Of a stretch of 36,548 nt of DNA, positions 1 through 7,797 are shown one piece after another. The notes beneath the pieces are model-generated. The model was not told where the DNA came from and searched no databases. It worked only from the letters and a program-made list of their open reading frames with translations. A program made the translations under genes and the position numbers. Position 1 is the stretch's first letter, and every line of letters starts with the position of its first letter. Source of the DNA: Verrucomicrobiaceae bacterium (lineage in GTDB: Bacteria > Verrucomicrobiota > Verrucomicrobiia > Verrucomicrobiales > Verrucomicrobiaceae); the NCBI GenBank assembly GCA_016795465.1, contig JAEUHK010000114.1:1-36548 (forward strand), given 5' to 3'.

Positions 1-1
1 G

Positions 2-1021
2 GATGTGACGGCGCAGGTTGCCAGGGCACCCGTCCCATACACCGCTGTGGAACTGGTCTCCTCTGAGGAAGGGGAGGTAGGGGCCATCCATGTGGGCGTG
101 GCTGCCGGCACGGATGGTCCCATGAAGATCGCGGAGAACCGGCCCTTGATGAAAATCGAGTGTCTTCCGGAATGGACTCTCAACGTCGTCGTGCATCCCA
201 TTCAGTATAAAAATGCCAGTGGTCAGACAACTGGCACCGTGGACTACCTGCCGTCTCAGGCGCAACTCGAGGCCTACCTGAACAGCATCTTTGGCGTGAA
301 GGCCAATGTTTGGTGCAACGTGACCTACCGAGATATCGAGGATGTGCGGTGGGACGTGGGGCTGAACCTCCCCGACTGGGCACCGAACCAGCACAACAAT
401 GAGTTTCTTGATGCCTTCAACAAGGATACCGAGGGGATAGATAAAACTTACCAAGACAAACCTTGGTCGCCGGAAGAGCAGGCCATCTTGGACGCCTCCA
501 CCCCTGACCCCGGCGCCGTGAACGTCTATTATGTCGCCACGCCGAAAACTTACATGGCGGGCCTGCAACACTTCTCGTATTTCCCAGTGACAAATCCCAA
601 ACACCAAACCTGGGCAAAGACCAGCGTGAGATCGGCCTTGGGCTGGGCCGGCAAAGCAACGTCGGGAGATAAAGGTGGGGTCGTGTGGGTCTACGATTAC
701 GTGCGCCTTCCCATGTTGCAGTATCCTCCCCATCAATTCGCCATCGCGCATGAGATCATGCATTATGTGGCACGGGTCGGTCATTCCACCGATGGCGACC
801 TCCCCGGCACACTTCGCTCCGTCAACCACCTGCCGAATTCCGACAACGAGAGCCGCCTGATGACCGGGCTTGAAGGTCCCAAAAGAGGAGCTGGCCCGAA
901 GACGCTCATCCGCAAGGAATGGTCCCGCCTCAACTGGGGAGCTAATTGGCCTGGAAACAGAGAAATGTCTGATATCAAGAATGATAACTACCCATTTAAC
1001 CAGCCTCTTTATTCAGAATGA
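2..1021 (+). CDS. zincin-like putative metalloprotease, 5' end outside the window
   Basis: The reading frame is open to the left edge, so this is the C-terminal part of a longer protein. A GTG at 5 is possible as a start but has no visible ribosome site. Counting from that GTG, residues 249-253 read HEIMH, a zincin HExxH motif (two zinc-ligand histidines and the catalytic glutamate), followed by GH at 259-260 as a possible third ligand. This is neither the classical metzincin spacing (HExxHxxGxxH) nor clear gluzincin spacing. The region before the motif is rich in Trp and Tyr and does not match a family I can name. The stop overlaps the next start by four bases (ATGA), so the two genes are probably translationally coupled. 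GC is visibly lower than in the genes from 2041 onward. A metal-dependent peptidase is inferred from the motif alone. Confidence 0.6.
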   Translation, partial: DVTAQVARAPVPYTAVELVSSEEGEVGAIHVGVAAGTDGPMKIAENRPLMKIECLPEWTLNVVVHPIQYKNASGQTTGTVDYLPSQAQLEAYLNSIFGVKANVWCNVTYRDIEDVRWDVGLNLPDWAPNQHNNEFLDAFNKDTEGIDKTYQDKPWSPEEQAILDASTPDPGAVNVYYVATPKTYMAGLQHFSYFPVTNPKHQTWAKTSVRSALGWAGKATSGDKGGVVWVYDYVRLPMLQYPPHQFAIAHEIMHYVARVGHSTDGDLPGTLRSVNHLPNSDNESRLMTGLEGPKRGAGPKTLIRKEWSRLNWGANWPGNREMSDIKNDNYPFNQPLYSE

Positions 1022-1968
1022 ACTCCCTACACATGATCTGGGCCATCGCGTTGCTGTCTCTATCTATTGGCAGTTTGGCGGCGGAAGAAATTCCTCCAGC
1101 TCCCGACTATGCCGAGATTGGCAGGAACCAGAAGGCCCTTTTGAAATATGACGTGTTCATCTTCAAATATAAAGTGCCTGAAGCCACTCAAGACGCTTTG
1201 TACCGCGGTGATTACAGTCTGTTGGACAGGTTGGCGGCTGAAAAAAATCTCAAAGAGCTTTTCAATCTCTTATCGGCAACTGTTCCGGTGAGTTTCGGTC
1301 AACACATCTTCCAACCCGTGCCCTTGAGGGGGCCAAGTCGTGATCCCGATTATTACAAGCCGAACTTGGAATTCGGCGCGAGAGTTAGGGAGCAAATCAA
1401 GGAGCGTCTCGCGGCCATTCCGGGCCACACAGAGATGCTTGTGCAGGGCATCGACGCCGCGTCCAACCTCAAGGGCGGGCATGGCATGCGGCTTGGTAAC
1501 ATTGGGTTCCTGGGAGCTATTGGCAGCATGGAGGCCATCCAGCAACTGGGCCGATACCTGTATGATGACCGAAACCTGGAAGGCAAATACTTCTACGGCG
1601 GTCCCGATAGCGGCATGGATGCTCCGGTGTCAAATGCCGAGGCAGCCAGGGTTGCTCTCCATCGAGCCCTCGGCGATGATGGGCAGTCCATGGAGAAACG
1701 ATTGGGGTTGGAGGAAACACGCCAGTGGTGGGAGTCCGAGGAAGGACGGCCATATCGGGAGTGGAAGTTTGAAACGGGCAATCTGAGGCCCACCCTTCGC
1801 AAAGGCCCTATCTCACTGCCGCCGCCTGCGCCATTAGACAAGACGGCACCTGCCTCGCCCCCGACTGCAAATGAGGTGCGTCCTACAACTATCTGGCCTG
1901 TGCTGGTCATCTTGACGCTGGCTGGGCTGGCTGCCGTGCTCGGCTTCACCAAGCTGCGGCGGAGCTGA
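1018..1968 (+). CDS. exported membrane-anchored protein of unknown function
   Basis: 316 residues. The ATG overlaps the previous stop in an ATGA junction, which supports this start and an operon. Residues 1-22 form a signal peptide (hydrophobic core AIALLSLSIGSLA, then AEE). Residues ~290-312 form a C-terminal transmembrane helix (WPVLVILTLAGLAAVLGF) followed by basic KLRRS, so the body should lie outside the cytoplasm, anchored at its C-terminus. A Pro-rich linker (~260-290) separates body and anchor. The stretch around residues 155-185 (GNIGFLGAIGSMEAIQQLGRYL) resembles one HEAT-like helical pair, but I do not see a full repeat array. Function is unknown. Coupling to the zincin-like gene suggests a shared role at the cell surface. 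Local GC near 1141-1260 is about 40%, well below the rest of the window. Confidence 0.75.
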   Translation: MNSLHMIWAIALLSLSIGSLAAEEIPPAPDYAEIGRNQKALLKYDVFIFKYKVPEATQDALYRGDYSLLDRLAAEKNLKELFNLLSATVPVSFGQHIFQPVPLRGPSRDPDYYKPNLEFGARVREQIKERLAAIPGHTEMLVQGIDAASNLKGGHGMRLGNIGFLGAIGSMEAIQQLGRYLYDDRNLEGKYFYGGPDSGMDAPVSNAEAARVALHRALGDDGQSMEKRLGLEETRQWWESEEGRPYREWKFETGNLRPTLRKGPISLPPPAPLDKTAPASPPTANEVRPTTIWPVLVILTLAGLAAVLGFTKLRRS

Positions 1969-2028
1969 GCAGCGGACGCCGTCAGTCTGTACTTTTTGTT
2001 CCGCGTTGCTCTTGCACCGACACCGCCT

Positions 2029-2061
2029 AGAAGGGCGGGCATGAAGCCTGCCCTTCTTTTT
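2029..2061 (+). terminator. terminator-like hairpin that contains the next gene's start codon
   Basis: A 12-bp stem (2029-2040 with 2046-2057, one G-U pair) encloses a five-base loop ATGAA at 2041-2045 and is followed by a T-run at 2057-2061. This is the form of an intrinsic terminator for the genes ending at 1968. The loop ATG is also the best start of the amidohydrolase gene. It may therefore terminate the upstream genes, control the downstream start, or both. Confidence 0.6.
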
Positions 2062-3339
2062 GCCCTCGCCGCCCTCACGCTTCGCGCTGCTGATCCTGCC
2101 TCGGTGGTGCGACAGGAGCTTCCGTCACTGGTCACGCTTTACCAAGAGCTGCACGCGAACCCCGAGCTGTCGATGCATGAGGTCGAGACGGCCGCACGCG
2201 TGGCCAAGGAGCTGCGCGAGGCCGGGCTGGAGGTCACGGAAAAGGTGGGCGGCCATGGCGTGGTGGGTGTTTTGAAGAATGGCGATGGCCCGGTGATCCT
2301 CGTGCGCACGGATCTGGATGCCCTGCCGGTGAAGGAGCAGACCGGTGCCTCTTACGCGAGCACGAAGGTGGTGAAGGACGACCTCGGCCGCGAGGTGAAT
2401 GTGATGCATGCCTGCGGTCACGACGTTCACATGACGAGCTTCATCGGCACCGCACGGGCCTTGAGCAAGCTGCGCGACCAATGGAAGGGCACCGTGGTGA
2501 TGATCGGCCAGCCGGCGGAGGAGCGTGTGCTGGGCGCACGCCTGATGCTGCGGGCCGGTTTGTTCTCCAAGTTTCCGAAACCGGACAAGGCGATCGCGCT
2601 GCACTGCGCCTCGGACCTTCCTCACGGCACGGTGGGCATCGTGGAAGGCTATGCGCTGGCGAACGTGGACAGCGTCGAGATCGTGGTGAAGGGCGTGGGC
2701 GGCCACGGTTCGATGCCGCATCTGTGCAAAGACCCCATCGTGCTCGCCTCGCACATCGTGCTGGCGCTTCAAACCATCGTCAGCCGCGAAGTGCGGCCCG
2801 GTGATCCGGCGGTGGTGACCGTGGGCAGCATTCACGGCGGCACGAAGAGCAACATCATCTCCGACGAGGTGCGCCTCCAGCTCACGCTGCGCAGTTACAA
2901 GACCGAGACGCGGCAGCATCTCATCGACTCGATCAAGCGCATCGTGAAGGCCCAGGCGGAGTCCGCGGGCATGCCGGCGGACAAAATGCCGGAGGTGATC
3001 GTCTCCGATGATCAAACGCCCGCGCTTTACAACCAGCCCGCTCTTTGCGCCGAGGTGCGCCGTCATCTCGACGCAACGCTCGGCGAGGCCAACGTGCTCA
3101 CTCGCGAGCCGGTGATGGGAGCGGAGGATTTCGCCGAGTATGGCCTGACGAAGGAAAAAGTGCCGCTGTGCATGTTCTGGCTCGGCACGCAGCCGCCGGA
3201 CGTGGTGGCCGAGGCGAAGAAGAAAGGCATCACGCTGCCTTCGCTGCACTCGCCCTACTTCAAGCCCATTCCCGAGCCGAGCATCGAGACGGGTGTGAAG
3301 GCCATGACCTCGGCGGTGATCGGCTTGATGGCCAAGTGA
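2041..3339 (+). CDS. secreted M20-family amidohydrolase/peptidase (M20D, hippurate-hydrolase-like)
   Basis: 432 residues from ATG 2041. An upstream in-frame TTG (1996) is less likely because 2041 opens directly into a signal peptide (MKPALLFALAALTLRAADPA). Family marks for the di-metal M20D amidohydrolases (hippurate hydrolase, IAA-amino-acid hydrolase, N-acyl amino acid amidohydrolase) are RTDLDALP (89-96, metal-ligand Asp), MHACGHD (122-128, ligands Cys125 and His127), GQPAEE (catalytic and ligand glutamates), a dimerisation domain with GVGGHGSMPH, and MGAEDFAEY plus LHSPYF near the C-terminus. The predicted reaction is hydrolysis of an N-acyl amino acid or similar amide; the substrate cannot be read from sequence. 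The signal peptide suggests a periplasmic scavenging enzyme. The start codon sits in the loop of a strong hairpin. Confidence 0.9.
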   Translation: MKPALLFALAALTLRAADPASVVRQELPSLVTLYQELHANPELSMHEVETAARVAKELREAGLEVTEKVGGHGVVGVLKNGDGPVILVRTDLDALPVKEQTGASYASTKVVKDDLGREVNVMHACGHDVHMTSFIGTARALSKLRDQWKGTVVMIGQPAEERVLGARLMLRAGLFSKFPKPDKAIALHCASDLPHGTVGIVEGYALANVDSVEIVVKGVGGHGSMPHLCKDPIVLASHIVLALQTIVSREVRPGDPAVVTVGSIHGGTKSNIISDEVRLQLTLRSYKTETRQHLIDSIKRIVKAQAESAGMPADKMPEVIVSDDQTPALYNQPALCAEVRRHLDATLGEANVLTREPVMGAEDFAEYGLTKEKVPLCMFWLGTQPPDVVAEAKKKGITLPSLHSPYFKPIPEPSIETGVKAMTSAVIGLMAK

Positions 3340-3382
3340 GGCCAGCAGGCAAGACAACTGGAAGGCCGGGCGTAGGTTCCGC

Positions 3383-4723
3383 GTGCTTTCCATCTACTCC
3401 CAACCTCAAAGCGGCTTCTGCGATGGTGTCTCGCGGCGAAACTTTCTGCGCATCGGCGGCCTCGCCATGGGCGGTCTCTCGCTGAATGATGTGTTGCGGG
3501 CTGAATCCACGCAGAAGACGACGAACCGTCACAAGGCCGTCATCATGGTCTTCCTGCCCGGCGGGCCGCCGCATCAGGACATGTGGGACATGAAGCCCGA
3601 TGCGCCGAGCGAGGTGCGTGGTGAGTTCAAACCGATCTCGACGAATGTTGATGGCATCCAGCTCTGCGAGCATCTGCCGCGGCTGGCGAAGATGATGGAC
3701 AAATGCACGCTCATCCGCTCCATCGCGGACTCGGAGGGGCGTCACGATGCCTTTCAATGCATGACCGGCAGGCCCACCAAAGGCCAGCCGCCCGGTGGTT
3801 GGCCCTCGCTCGGTGCCTGCGTGTCCCGACTGCAAGGCTCGGTGACACCTTCGATGCCGCCTTTCGTCGGCCTGGCTCCGAAAATGGGCGAGCCGCGCTG
3901 GTCGGACAACGGCCCCTCGGGCTTCCTCGGCATCTCGCATGCGCCTTTCCAGCCGAACAAAGGCGGCGGCACGGGCGACATGGAATTGAAGGGCATCTCG
4001 CCGGATCGTCTTCATGACCGCAAGGCTCTGCTTTCCAGCTTTGACTCGATGCGGCGTGACATCGACGCGAGCGGCCTGATGAGCGGCGTGGATGTGTTTC
4101 ACGAGCAGGCGCTCAATGTGCTCACCAGTCCCAAACTCGTGCAGGCTCTCGATTTGAGCCGTGAGGACCCGCGGATCGTCGAACGCTATGGCAAAGGCGA
4201 GAATCGCAATCGCGATGACGGCGGCCCGCGGCTCACGAGCCACTTCCTCGCCGCACGAAGGTTGGTGGAAGCAGGCGCGAGAGTCGTCACGCTGGCCTTC
4301 AGCCGCTGGGACTATCACTCGAACAACTTCGGCCAGCTCCGCGAGGATCTGCCGCTGCTCGATGCGGGTCTCTCCGCCCTCATCACCGATCTCCACGAGC
4401 GTGGTTTGGACCAGGATGTGTCCGTCATCTGCTGGGGCGAGTTTGGTCGCACGCCCGCCATCAATCCGAAAGCGGGCCGCGATCACTGGCCGCGGGTGAA
4501 CAGCGCCCTCCTAGCCTGCGGCGGCATGCGTCACGGTCAGGTCATCGGTGCCACCGACAAGATCGCCGCCGAACCCACAGACCGTCCGGTGGCCTTTGGC
4601 GAGGTGTTTGCGACCCTTTATCGCCAGCTCGGCATCGATGTGACGAAAGTGACGCTGCACGACCATGCCGGCAGGCCGCAGTATCTCGTCGATTCGCACC
4701 TGCCAATGCCGGAGCTGATTTGA
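3383..4723 (+). CDS. DUF1501 family protein with Tat-type leader
   Basis: 446 residues from a GTG start. An early SRRNFLRIGGLAMGG is a twin-arginine leader, and the body carries the DUF1501 hallmarks: VFLPGGPPHQDMWDMKPDAP, GEFKPI, LPRLAKMMDKCTLIRSI, and near the C-terminus WGEFGRTPAINPKAGRDHW. DUF1501 proteins belong to the alkaline-phosphatase/sulfatase-like superfamily, are abundant in Planctomycetes and Verrucomicrobia, and have no established substrate. They often sit beside DUF1549/DUF1553 genes; here the only such gene is about 15 kb away on the other strand, so this copy stands alone. It lies 43 bases after the amidohydrolase and may be co-transcribed with it. It meets the aminotransferase tail-to-tail with one base between the two stops. 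Confidence 0.9.
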   Translation: MLSIYSQPQSGFCDGVSRRNFLRIGGLAMGGLSLNDVLRAESTQKTTNRHKAVIMVFLPGGPPHQDMWDMKPDAPSEVRGEFKPISTNVDGIQLCEHLPRLAKMMDKCTLIRSIADSEGRHDAFQCMTGRPTKGQPPGGWPSLGACVSRLQGSVTPSMPPFVGLAPKMGEPRWSDNGPSGFLGISHAPFQPNKGGGTGDMELKGISPDRLHDRKALLSSFDSMRRDIDASGLMSGVDVFHEQALNVLTSPKLVQALDLSREDPRIVERYGKGENRNRDDGGPRLTSHFLAARRLVEAGARVVTLAFSRWDYHSNNFGQLREDLPLLDAGLSALITDLHERGLDQDVSVICWGEFGRTPAINPKAGRDHWPRVNSALLACGGMRHGQVIGATDKIAAEPTDRPVAFGEVFATLYRQLGIDVTKVTLHDHAGRPQYLVDSHLPMPELI

Positions 4724-4724
4724 A

Positions 4725-5573
4725 TCACGGATCGTCCTTGCCCGCGATGAAGTCGCGGAAGGCCTGCGCGACGCGTTGCGTCATTGCCGCCGATTCGCCG
4801 GGCAGTTTGCGACCATCGATCGCGGCCAGCGGATGCACATCACGGGTGCTGGAGGTCAAAAAAGCCTCCTGGCAGCTTTGCAGAATCGAGAGCGGCATCG
4901 TTTCCTCACGAATCGCAATGCCCGCGTGCTGGCAAGCTTCGATCACCAGCGCCCGCGTGACACCCGCAAGGCATCCGCTTTCGAGCGGCGGTGTCTTCAC
5001 GATATTCTCATGCGCCACGAAGATGTTCGTGCCCGTGCCTTCGCAAAGCTCGCCACGCGTATTCGCGAGGATCGCCTCCCCTGCCCCGCGAGATTTGGCA
5101 TCGGCCAAGGCGCGGGCATTTTCGCCATACGAGGTCGATTTGATGCCGGCGAGAGCTCCACGCTCGTTTCGCGTCCACGGCACGGTGACTGCGGTTTCGG
5201 TTGGTGGCCAAGGCTTGAGCACGGATGCCACGACGGTCATCGTCGGTGTGTCATCACCGCGATCCGAGCCCAGCGGGCCATCACCGCTCGTCACGGTGAC
5301 GCGGATGCGGGCATCGCGCATGCCATTCGCCTCCATCACATCCTGGATGGCGGCGATGAAGAGCTCAAAACGCGGTGCCGCGATGCCCATCGCATCACAC
5401 GAGGCGACCAGCCGCTTCCAATGCCGGATGGCCGTGAAGGGCTTTCCATTCCTCGCCACGAGCGTCTCGAACACGCCATCGCCCACGAGAAAGCCATGAT
5501 CGAAGGGCGAGATGCGGGCTTCGGCGGTCGGGAAGACTTTTCCATTGATCCAAATGTGGGCGGGCAGGCTCAT
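4725..5573 (-). CDS. class IV PLP-dependent aminotransferase (D-amino acid/branched-chain aminotransferase or aminodeoxychorismate lyase type)
   Basis: About 282 residues from ATG 5573 (MSLPAHIWINGKVF). An ATG three codons earlier at 5582, with an AGG at suitable spacing, is equally possible. The fold-type IV pattern is clear: WINGKVFP...ARISPFDHGFLVGDGVFETL at the N-terminus, GIKSTSYGENA with the probable Schiff-base lysine, and EGTGTNIFVAHENIVKTPPLESGCLAGVTR, which holds the conserved Glu and phosphate-binding loop. Members transfer amino groups to 2-oxo acids or release pyruvate from 4-amino-4-deoxychorismate (PabC); sequence alone does not separate these. No folate or branched-chain genes are near, so context does not help. 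Cytoplasmic. Confidence 0.88.
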   Translation of the reverse strand: MSLPAHIWINGKVFPTAEARISPFDHGFLVGDGVFETLVARNGKPFTAIRHWKRLVASCDAMGIAAPRFELFIAAIQDVMEANGMRDARIRVTVTSGDGPLGSDRGDDTPTMTVVASVLKPWPPTETAVTVPWTRNERGALAGIKSTSYGENARALADAKSRGAGEAILANTRGELCEGTGTNIFVAHENIVKTPPLESGCLAGVTRALVIEACQHAGIAIREETMPLSILQSCQEAFLTSSTRDVHPLAAIDGRKLPGESAAMTQRVAQAFRDFIAGKDDP

Positions 5574-5653
5574 GCGCCGCATTTTGACCTGCGATCTCGT
5601 CCGCACGCAAGCTGACGTTGCCCGTTTTCCATTCGTGCTCTAGCATCGAGGCC

Positions 5654-6220
5654 ATGAAATTGACTCACTTTGCGCTCGCGCTCATGACGATCATCGTCGG
5701 GATCACCGGCTATCTGGCCTGGGAAGGCCAGCAGGCGGCCCGCGGCCAGAAAGAGGAGCTCGAATTCATGCGCAAGCAGCTCGAAGCCCGCGAGGCCGCA
5801 AAGCCGGTGAAGCCCGTGAGCAGCTTTGCACCCGTCAGCACCGAGCCCGTGATCTCACCCACGACTGCCACGAGCACGCCAGCCCCCATCGCCGAGCCTG
5901 CGACGCCCGTGATGCCGCCCAAAGTAGCCGCCGCAGCTCTCACCGCCCTTCAAAAACAAGTCCTCGGCATGCCCGCCGTGGCCCAGGTGATGCAAGTCGA
6001 GCGCGATCAGGGCTTCGTGGTGGTCAATGCCGGGAAGAACAAGAAGTTCGTCAAAGGCCAGAAGTTTGATGTGCGGCGCGGCGATGGTGTTGTCGGCCGT
6101 GTTTCCATCTCCGAAGCCATCGAAGACGCCGAGTCCGTGGCCGACATCGACACGACGGTCGTCCTGCCCGGTGCCCACATCGAAGCCGGCGATGAGCTCA
6201 TCCTTCCCGTCACCCGATAA
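5654..6220 (+). CDS. small membrane-anchored protein with C-terminal beta-domain
   Basis: 188 residues from ATG 5654, which has GAGG just upstream; an upstream TTG at 5618 would only add a non-hydrophobic extension. Residues ~4-24 are one transmembrane helix (FALALMTIIVGITGYLAW). Then come a short charged coiled-coil-like stretch (QKEELEFMRKQLEAREAAK), a Pro/Thr/Ala-rich linker (~50-95), and a compact C-terminal domain with V-x-V-alternating strands (GFVVVNAGKNKKFVKGQKFDVRRGDGVVGRVSI cut into short strands, ending GDELIL). This SH3-like pattern recurs in verrucomicrobial proteins of unknown function. The domain should face the periplasm. tlyA begins six bases after the stop, so the two are probably co-transcribed, though a shared role is not obvious. 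Confidence 0.75.
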   Translation: MKLTHFALALMTIIVGITGYLAWEGQQAARGQKEELEFMRKQLEAREAAKPVKPVSSFAPVSTEPVISPTTATSTPAPIAEPATPVMPPKVAAAALTALQKQVLGMPAVAQVMQVERDQGFVVVNAGKNKKFVKGQKFDVRRGDGVVGRVSISEAIEDAESVADIDTTVVLPGAHIEAGDELILPVTR

Positions 6221-6226
6221 ACAAGG

Positions 6227-6964
6227 ATGGCCCAGGACCGCCTCGATCTTCTGCTCGTTCGCCGGGGCCTCGTGCCTTCGCGCGAGCAAGCGAAACGGCT
6301 CATCATGGCCGGCGAGGTCTTTGTGGGCGATCGCAAGGTGACGCATCCCGGCTGGAAACTGCCGCCTGACGCTGAGGTCATCGTTCGGCAACCCGCCAAG
6401 TTCGTGGGCCGCGGTGGTTTCAAGCTCGAAGGTGCTCTCGAGCACTTCGGCATCGACGTGACGAACTTCACCGCCCTCGACGTCGGCGCCTCGACCGGCG
6501 GTTTTACCGACTGCCTCCTGCAACGCGGCGCGGCCAAAGTCTTCGCCTTTGATGTCGGCACGAACCAGCTCGCCTGGAAGCTGCGCAGCGATCCGCGTGT
6601 GGTTTGCCGCGAGAAGTTCAACGTGCGCCACATGCAGCCCGCCGATGTCGGCCAGGAGGTCGATTTGATCGTGGCGGACGTGTCATTCATCTCTCTGACG
6701 CTCGTGCTGCCGCCTGCCATCGAAGTGCTGAAGGCCGGCGGCCTCGGCGTGGTGCTGGTGAAGCCCCAATTCGAGCTTTCCCCTGGCGAGATCGGCAAGG
6801 GCGGCATCGTGCGGGAGTCTGAACTGCATCAAAAGGCCTGTGACAAGATCGAGTCGTTCATCCGATCTCACACCGCTCTCGAATGGATCGGTATCACCGA
6901 ATCCTCGATTCAAGGCACCGACGGCAATCGTGAGTTCCTGGCCTGCTTCCGTCGGGTAGCTTAG
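6227..6964 (+). CDS. tlyA: TlyA family rRNA (cytidine-2'-O)-methyltransferase
   Basis: 245 residues, the usual TlyA length. Residues 1-60 are an S4 RNA-binding domain (RLDLLLVRRGLVPSREQAKR, then GEVFVGDRK). Residues ~60-245 are an FtsJ-type Rossmann methyltransferase with KFVGRGGFKLEGAL, the SAM-binding DVGASTGGFTDCLLQRGA, and VLVKPQFELSPGEIGKGGIVR. TlyA methylates 2'-OH of cytidines in 16S and/or 23S rRNA and is linked to capreomycin sensitivity in mycobacteria. The older name 'hemolysin A' is misleading. The start ATG lies directly after AAGG and six bases after the preceding stop, so it probably shares a transcript with the membrane protein. Cytoplasmic. Confidence 0.95.
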   Translation: MAQDRLDLLLVRRGLVPSREQAKRLIMAGEVFVGDRKVTHPGWKLPPDAEVIVRQPAKFVGRGGFKLEGALEHFGIDVTNFTALDVGASTGGFTDCLLQRGAAKVFAFDVGTNQLAWKLRSDPRVVCREKFNVRHMQPADVGQEVDLIVADVSFISLTLVLPPAIEVLKAGGLGVVLVKPQFELSPGEIGKGGIVRESELHQKACDKIESFIRSHTALEWIGITESSIQGTDGNREFLACFRRVA

Positions 6965-7167
6965 TCGCATACCCAAACCTGGAGGCGGGCGCAGTCGGCC
7001 CAAAACGACCTCCAGAGCGCTACATCTAGTCGGCAATACCGGTGCCCCCCATCGGGTTGGGGGTGAAAAACGTTGCAATCCGGCCCCAAACAGGCCTCAC
7101 ACCACCCGATTACGAATCAATTTTGAGAAAAAATGAAATTTTGATAACAAGACCCTTGCAATTGCGA
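6965..7167. other. intergenic stretch with nested stem-loops
   Basis: No gene. Just after the tlyA stop is a nested structure: CTGGAGG (6979-6985) pairs with CCTCCAG (7009-7015), and GGGC (6987-6990) with GCCC (6998-7001) inside it. A second C5/G5 hairpin lies near 7047-7066. Neither is followed by a T-run, so these are poor intrinsic terminators; they could be a structured 3' end or a small RNA. The remainder up to 7167 is AT-rich and leads into the promoter of the pilin-like gene. Confidence 0.35.
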
Positions 7168-7173
7168 TATAAT
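7168..7173 (+). promoter_or_regulatory. -10 box of the prepilin-like gene
   Basis: A perfect TATAAT lies 33 bases before the ATG at 7207, in a clearly AT-rich stretch. No good -35 is at 17 bases; TTGATA at 7141-7146 is 21 bases away. Predicted transcription start is about 7180, giving a ~27-base leader without a Shine-Dalgarno sequence. Confidence 0.55.
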
Positions 7174-7206
7174 TCCCATAGATTCAAATCACACAGCTAA
7201 ACAGCC

Positions 7207-7632
7207 ATGAAAACAGTCAGCATTCATATCAGCAGCCGCCAAACGAAGGGCTTCAGCTTCTTCGAGATGATGATGTTCATCGCCATTCTCGGCATCATCG
7301 TTGCGATCTTGGTTCCGATGTGGAGCAACAACGACAGCTTCTATGCCGCCCGTGACCGCCGGAATGCCCAGGAGCTCGTTTCGATCTGCACCATGGCCCA
7401 GGCTGCTGGCCTCGACTTCGTGGAAAACGAAACCAACATCGTCGAAATCCTCCGCAACATCAGCCGCGGCCGCCTTGTCGAACGCGGTGCCATGAAGGGA
7501 CGTAGTTTTTCGGTCCCCGGCCTGAGCGAGGAAGACCTCAACGGTGCCGCGGGCTATGTGAGCCTGCAAAATGGCGAGCTCCGCTACTCCTACGAGGTGC
7601 AGGTGCGCCGCCCCGGCGGAACGAGCCTGTGA
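7207..7632 (+). CDS. type IV prepilin-like / pseudopilin protein
   Basis: 141 residues. The leader ends KG and is followed by FSFFEMMMFIAILGIIVAILVPMW: prepilin peptidase cleaves after the Gly, Phe is +1, and the conserved Glu is at +5, followed by the hydrophobic assembly helix. The globular part (~90 residues) is short, as in GspG/GspH-like pseudopilins and minor pilins. It contains an aromatic/charged mix but no cysteines and no obvious calcium loop. Verrucomicrobia encode many such stand-alone pilin-like proteins, and no other pilus or type II secretion gene is in the window. It has its own promoter (-10 at 7168) and a hairpin terminator (7709), so it is probably monocistronic. Inner-membrane or pilus location is inferred. 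Confidence 0.85.
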   Translation: MKTVSIHISSRQTKGFSFFEMMMFIAILGIIVAILVPMWSNNDSFYAARDRRNAQELVSICTMAQAAGLDFVENETNIVEILRNISRGRLVERGAMKGRSFSVPGLSEEDLNGAAGYVSLQNGELRYSYEVQVRRPGGTSL

Positions 7633-7708
7633 CGACTTTCGCCGCCCCGCCTGGAGATCTTCTGGCTGTTGACTCCGGGCGGTGGCAGGCGATGCCCCCT
7701 TCCCCATG

Positions 7709-7732
7709 CGCCCGGCATAAAGCCGGGCGTTT
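7709..7732 (+). terminator. intrinsic terminator after the prepilin-like gene
   Basis: A perfect 8-bp GC-rich stem CGCCCGGC (7709-7716) / GCCGGGCG (7722-7729) with loop ATAAA is followed by TTTCC and then a further T-run. It resembles the hairpin at 2029 in stem composition and in its AT(G/A)AA loop. Confidence 0.65.
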
Positions 7733-7747
7733 CCATTTTGAGACAGG

Positions 7748-7778
7748 TTGATGTGCAATTCGCTTGTATTTGCAATAC
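7748..7778 (+). promoter_or_regulatory. putative promoter and overlapping palindromic operator of the TonB-dependent receptor
   Basis: TTGATG (7748-7753) and TGCAAT (7771-7776) have 17-base spacing. The palindrome GTATT-TGC-AATAC (7766-7778) covers the -10. A repressor bound here would block transcription. Given the receptor's ZnuD-like features, a metal regulator (Zur/Fur type) is a plausible ligand, but the site does not match a consensus I can quote with confidence. Confidence 0.4.
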
Positions 7779-7797
7779 GCTTTCACTAGCTGGCTGC

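Noticed and set aside
2125..3393. 422-codon minus-strand frame opposite the M20 amidohydrolase
   Set aside because: His/Arg/Leu-rich shadow of a GC-rich gene, with no motif. The plus-strand frame carries all family motifs.
6227..6964. Hemolysin
   Set aside because: TlyA is historically annotated as hemolysin A, but the S4 plus FtsJ-type domains mark an rRNA methyltransferase.
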